Assembly (NCBI RefSeq): GCF_009664975.1
Contig: NZ_WJXB01000014.1
Coordinates: 62,001-126,000, forward strand
DNA length: 64,000 nucleotides
Direction of reading: 5' to 3'
Origin: Paenibacillus monticola
GTDB lineage: Bacteria > Bacillota > Bacilli > Paenibacillales > Paenibacillaceae
Positions 61,905-64,000 of this stretch are shown here, piece by piece. The notes beneath the pieces are model-generated. The model was not told the DNA's origin. It ran no database searches and saw only the letters and a program-made list of their open reading frames with translations. Each line of letters opens with the position of its first letter. Position 1 is the first letter of the stretch. A program made the position numbers and the translations under genes.

Positions 61905-62387
61905 ATGATCCTGGGTTGGGTTCTGATTATCGCTTTATTTGCTGTAGGTCTGGTCGGAGCAGTATATCCGATATTACCGGGCGCATTGGCGATTTATCTG
62001 GCTTTTTTTGTATATGGTTGGTTCTTTTCCTTTCACTCCTTTGGGGCCGTATTCTGGATCATTCAGACACTCATTGTTGTAGCGCTCTTTGTATCTGATT
62101 ATGTCGTAGGAGCATGGGGCATCAAGAAGTTCGGTGGCTCGCGTGCTTCCGTCATTGGCAGTACAATTGGCTTAATCTTCGGTCCGTTCGTCATTCCGGC
62201 GTTTGGTCTGATCCTCGGTCCGTTCATAGGCGCTTTTGTGGGCGAATTAATAGCGGGTTCTAATCCAGGTAAAGCTGCCAAGGTGAGTGTGGGCTCATTG
62301 CTGGGCTTGTTTAGCAGTACTGTGGTCAAAATCGTACTGCAAGTAGTGATGGTCGTCCTCTTCTTTATCTGGATCGGCCGGTATTAA
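61905..62387 (+). CDS. DUF456 membrane protein
   Basis: 160 residues, four or five membrane helices with Gly-rich repeats: VGLVGAVYPILPGALAIYLAFFVYGW, DYVVGAWGIKKFGGSRASVIGSTIGLIFGPFVIPAFGLILGPFIGAFVGELIAG. This is the DUF456 pattern; function unknown. A TTG at 61893 starts the frame, but it abuts AGGAG, whereas ATG at 61905 follows GAAGGA at a short distance; the true start is one of these or TTG 61902. The following gene starts 27 bases later. Confidence 0.85.
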   Translation: MILGWVLIIALFAVGLVGAVYPILPGALAIYLAFFVYGWFFSFHSFGAVFWIIQTLIVVALFVSDYVVGAWGIKKFGGSRASVIGSTIGLIFGPFVIPAFGLILGPFIGAFVGELIAGSNPGKAAKVSVGSLLGLFSSTVVKIVLQVVMVVLFFIWIGRY

Positions 62388-62413
62388 ATTTACAGTGAAG
62401 AAGGCGAAATAGC

Positions 62414-64000
62414 TTGTCCAAGAAAGAGTCTTTTGTAAAAGGTACGCTTATTCTGGCTGCCGCAGCTTTAGTAGCACGCGTACTCGGGCTTGCCCAGCGC
62501 GTTCCGCTGGATCATATCTTCGATGATATCGGAAGAGCCTCGTTCGGGGTCTCCAACAATATTTATTTGATGCTGCTAACTGTAGCGACAGCAGGCATAC
62601 CCAGCACCCTCAGTAAAATGGTATCTGAGCGTTATGCCTTGGACCGTCCCGAAGAGGCAAGACAGGTGTATCATGCTGCGCTACTGTTTTCGGTAGCTGC
62701 TGGTATTTTCATGACCGCTCTACTGTACTTTGGGGCTCCATTCTACGCAACCCATATCGCAGATGTTCCTGAAGCGGCGATGGCAGTCAGAGCCATTGCA
62801 CCTGCACTGCTGCTGTTTCCTGCCATTGCGATGATGCGCGGCTATTTTCAGGGTCGCAATAATATGATGGCTGGTGGTATATCGCAGATCGTGGAACAAG
62901 TTGCCCGCGTATTTACTGCCATTCTTATTGCTTTTATTTTGCTGCAGCAAGGCTACAGTAATACGACTCTTGCAGCTGGTGCATCCTTTGGTAGTGTATT
63001 AGGCAGTATTGCCGCGTTTGGTATAATGATTTATTTTGCAGTAAAACTGCGTCGGCAAGATAAGGAACAAGGGTTGAATTATGATTCTGCACAAAAAATG
63101 CCTATGTGGTCTATTTACAAAGATATTTTCACATTATCTATTCCGATCGTACTCTCATCTCTTACGATTCCTGTAGTGAATGTTATTGATACCTCGCTGG
63201 CAGTTCCGCTGTTAATCGACCAGATTGGGCGGGCTGATGCAACGGCAGCGCTTGGTATTCTAACCACGCGGGCTCAGAGTGTGGCGGGTATACCTCCTGT
63301 CCTGGCTATTGCGCTTGGCACTTCGCTGATTCCGATAATATCAGCTGCCTTTGCCCGTCGTGACGAGGTTCATCTCAAACGACAAATTACACTGGCCTTA
63401 CGCATTTCTATTTTGACAGGAATGCCGATTGTAATTGCACTGTCTGTGGCTGCATACTCTGTCAATGGTCTCCTGTTTAGCGGATTGGGAGGCAGCGGAA
63501 TCGTAGCCATGTTGACTATTGGAACTATATTTCAAATAACAATGATGACGACCAACTCGATCCTATTGGGTATGGGGAAGTCACGCATTTCCATGTATTA
63601 TGTGCTAGCCGGTATTATTGTTAAACTTATAGCGAGTTTCTTCTTAAGTAAGGTGTTTGGTATTTACGGAATTATTGGAGCGACGGCTCTGTGCTTCGTA
63701 GTTATTACCTTGCTTAATCTACGTATGCTGAAATCGATCGTGCCTTTTGAGATCATGGGTAAACGCTGGGGTGGCTTCGCTGTTGCGGTATTAGCATCTG
63801 CCGGGATTGGTTATGGCCTTAACGAAGCTGGCATTATGATGACACATCTGATGCCTGCGCGCGTAGCGTTTCTCATCACTTGTCTTGTGGTGGGAGTGGC
63901 GGTCGTGGTTATCTATCTGGTGCTGCTTATTGTGTTGGGTGTACTTAGTAAACAAGAGGTTGCTAGTTATCCACGTGCGCTGCAAAAGCTGTTGAAACCC
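62414..64000 (+). CDS. MurJ/SpoVB/YtgP-type polysaccharide or lipid II flippase (3' truncated)
   Basis: The frame starts with TTG at 62414 (AAGG nine bases upstream) and is still open at the window end after 529 codons, so only the last few residues are missing. The start reads SKKESFVKGTLILAAAALVARVLGLAQRVPL and continues with MVSERYALDRPEEARQVYHAAL, MMRGYFQGRNNMMAGGISQIVEQVARV and later PIVLSSLTIPVVNVIDTSLAVP. This is the MOP-superfamily pattern of YtgP/SpoVB proteins with about 14 membrane helices. YtgP can act as a lipid II flippase in Bacillus. The neighbouring PBP pair makes a wall role attractive, but SpoVB-type sporulation paralogues cannot be excluded. Confidence 0.9.
   Translation, partial: MSKKESFVKGTLILAAAALVARVLGLAQRVPLDHIFDDIGRASFGVSNNIYLMLLTVATAGIPSTLSKMVSERYALDRPEEARQVYHAALLFSVAAGIFMTALLYFGAPFYATHIADVPEAAMAVRAIAPALLLFPAIAMMRGYFQGRNNMMAGGISQIVEQVARVFTAILIAFILLQQGYSNTTLAAGASFGSVLGSIAAFGIMIYFAVKLRRQDKEQGLNYDSAQKMPMWSIYKDIFTLSIPIVLSSLTIPVVNVIDTSLAVPLLIDQIGRADATAALGILTTRAQSVAGIPPVLAIALGTSLIPIISAAFARRDEVHLKRQITLALRISILTGMPIVIALSVAAYSVNGLLFSGLGGSGIVAMLTIGTIFQITMMTTNSILLGMGKSRISMYYVLAGIIVKLIASFFLSKVFGIYGIIGATALCFVVITLLNLRMLKSIVPFEIMGKRWGGFAVAVLASAGIGYGLNEAGIMMTHLMPARVAFLITCLVVGVAVVVIYLVLLIVLGVLSKQEVASYPRALQKLLKP

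Overview
The window comes from an endospore-forming member of the Bacillota, most probably Paenibacillus. The evidence is sporulation genes (YunB, YlbJ, a LytH-like peptidase, an alpha/beta-type SASP with a SigG-type promoter), Bacillus-like gene blocks (lipA-yutD, yunB), a T-box before trpS, a FapR box before fabH, strong AGGAGG ribosome sites and frequent TTG/GTG starts. I see no rRNA, tRNA, CRISPR array, insertion sequence or prophage.

Regions. 1-4.4 kb: the end of a BTAD regulator, a chemoreceptor, a Qnr-like pentapeptide-repeat protein and a guanylate-kinase-like gene. 4.4-7.0 kb: a LacI regulator divergent from sucrose phosphorylase. 7.4-14.4 kb: an AraC regulator divergent from a five-gene operon. 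Read together, these genes form an oxidative L-galactose route: L-galactose dehydrogenase, lactonase, L-galactonate 5-dehydrogenase, tagaturonate reductase and altronate dehydratase, ending at 2-keto-3-deoxygluconate. 15.7-22.1 kb: a LacI regulator with two identical operators in front of a sugar ABC importer, a DUF1861 protein and a GH130 enzyme, probably for beta-mannosides. 22.1-24.4 kb: FapR-controlled fabH and an orphan LacI regulator. 24.4-27.7 kb: small structured repeats, a candidate small RNA, a TVP38-family membrane protein, yunB and an esterase. 27.7-33.6 kb: a starch module with a secreted multi-domain amylase, a LacI regulator and a cytosolic GH13 enzyme. 33.7-37 kb: LytH-like peptidase, lipA and yutD.

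37-54.7 kb is mostly core genes: an S41 protease, a copper-amine-oxidase-like domain protein, NAD kinase, ylbJ, a truncated haemoglobin, DUF2225, yycC, an oligoendopeptidase, a SASP, an aldose epimerase, T-box/trpS, yfhP, heme O synthase with a Sco protein, a Toprim protein and an MFS transporter. A 31-codon membrane micropeptide gene with its own terminator lies at 42.3 kb. 54.9-64 kb holds cell-envelope genes: a CvpA-like/transglutaminase fusion, two tandem class B penicillin-binding proteins, a HAD phosphatase, a DUF456 protein and the start of a MurJ/SpoVB-type flippase cut by the window edge.

The main theme is carbohydrate scavenging. Four LacI and one AraC regulator each sit beside a sugar cassette or stand alone, and several carry recognisable palindromic operators. 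The most interesting items are the L-galactose operon, the DUF1861-GH130 pairing, a thrice-repeated structured element, the micropeptide, the CvpA-transglutaminase fusion and the PBP duplication. All calls come from reading the sequence and from remembered family features; no database search was run.
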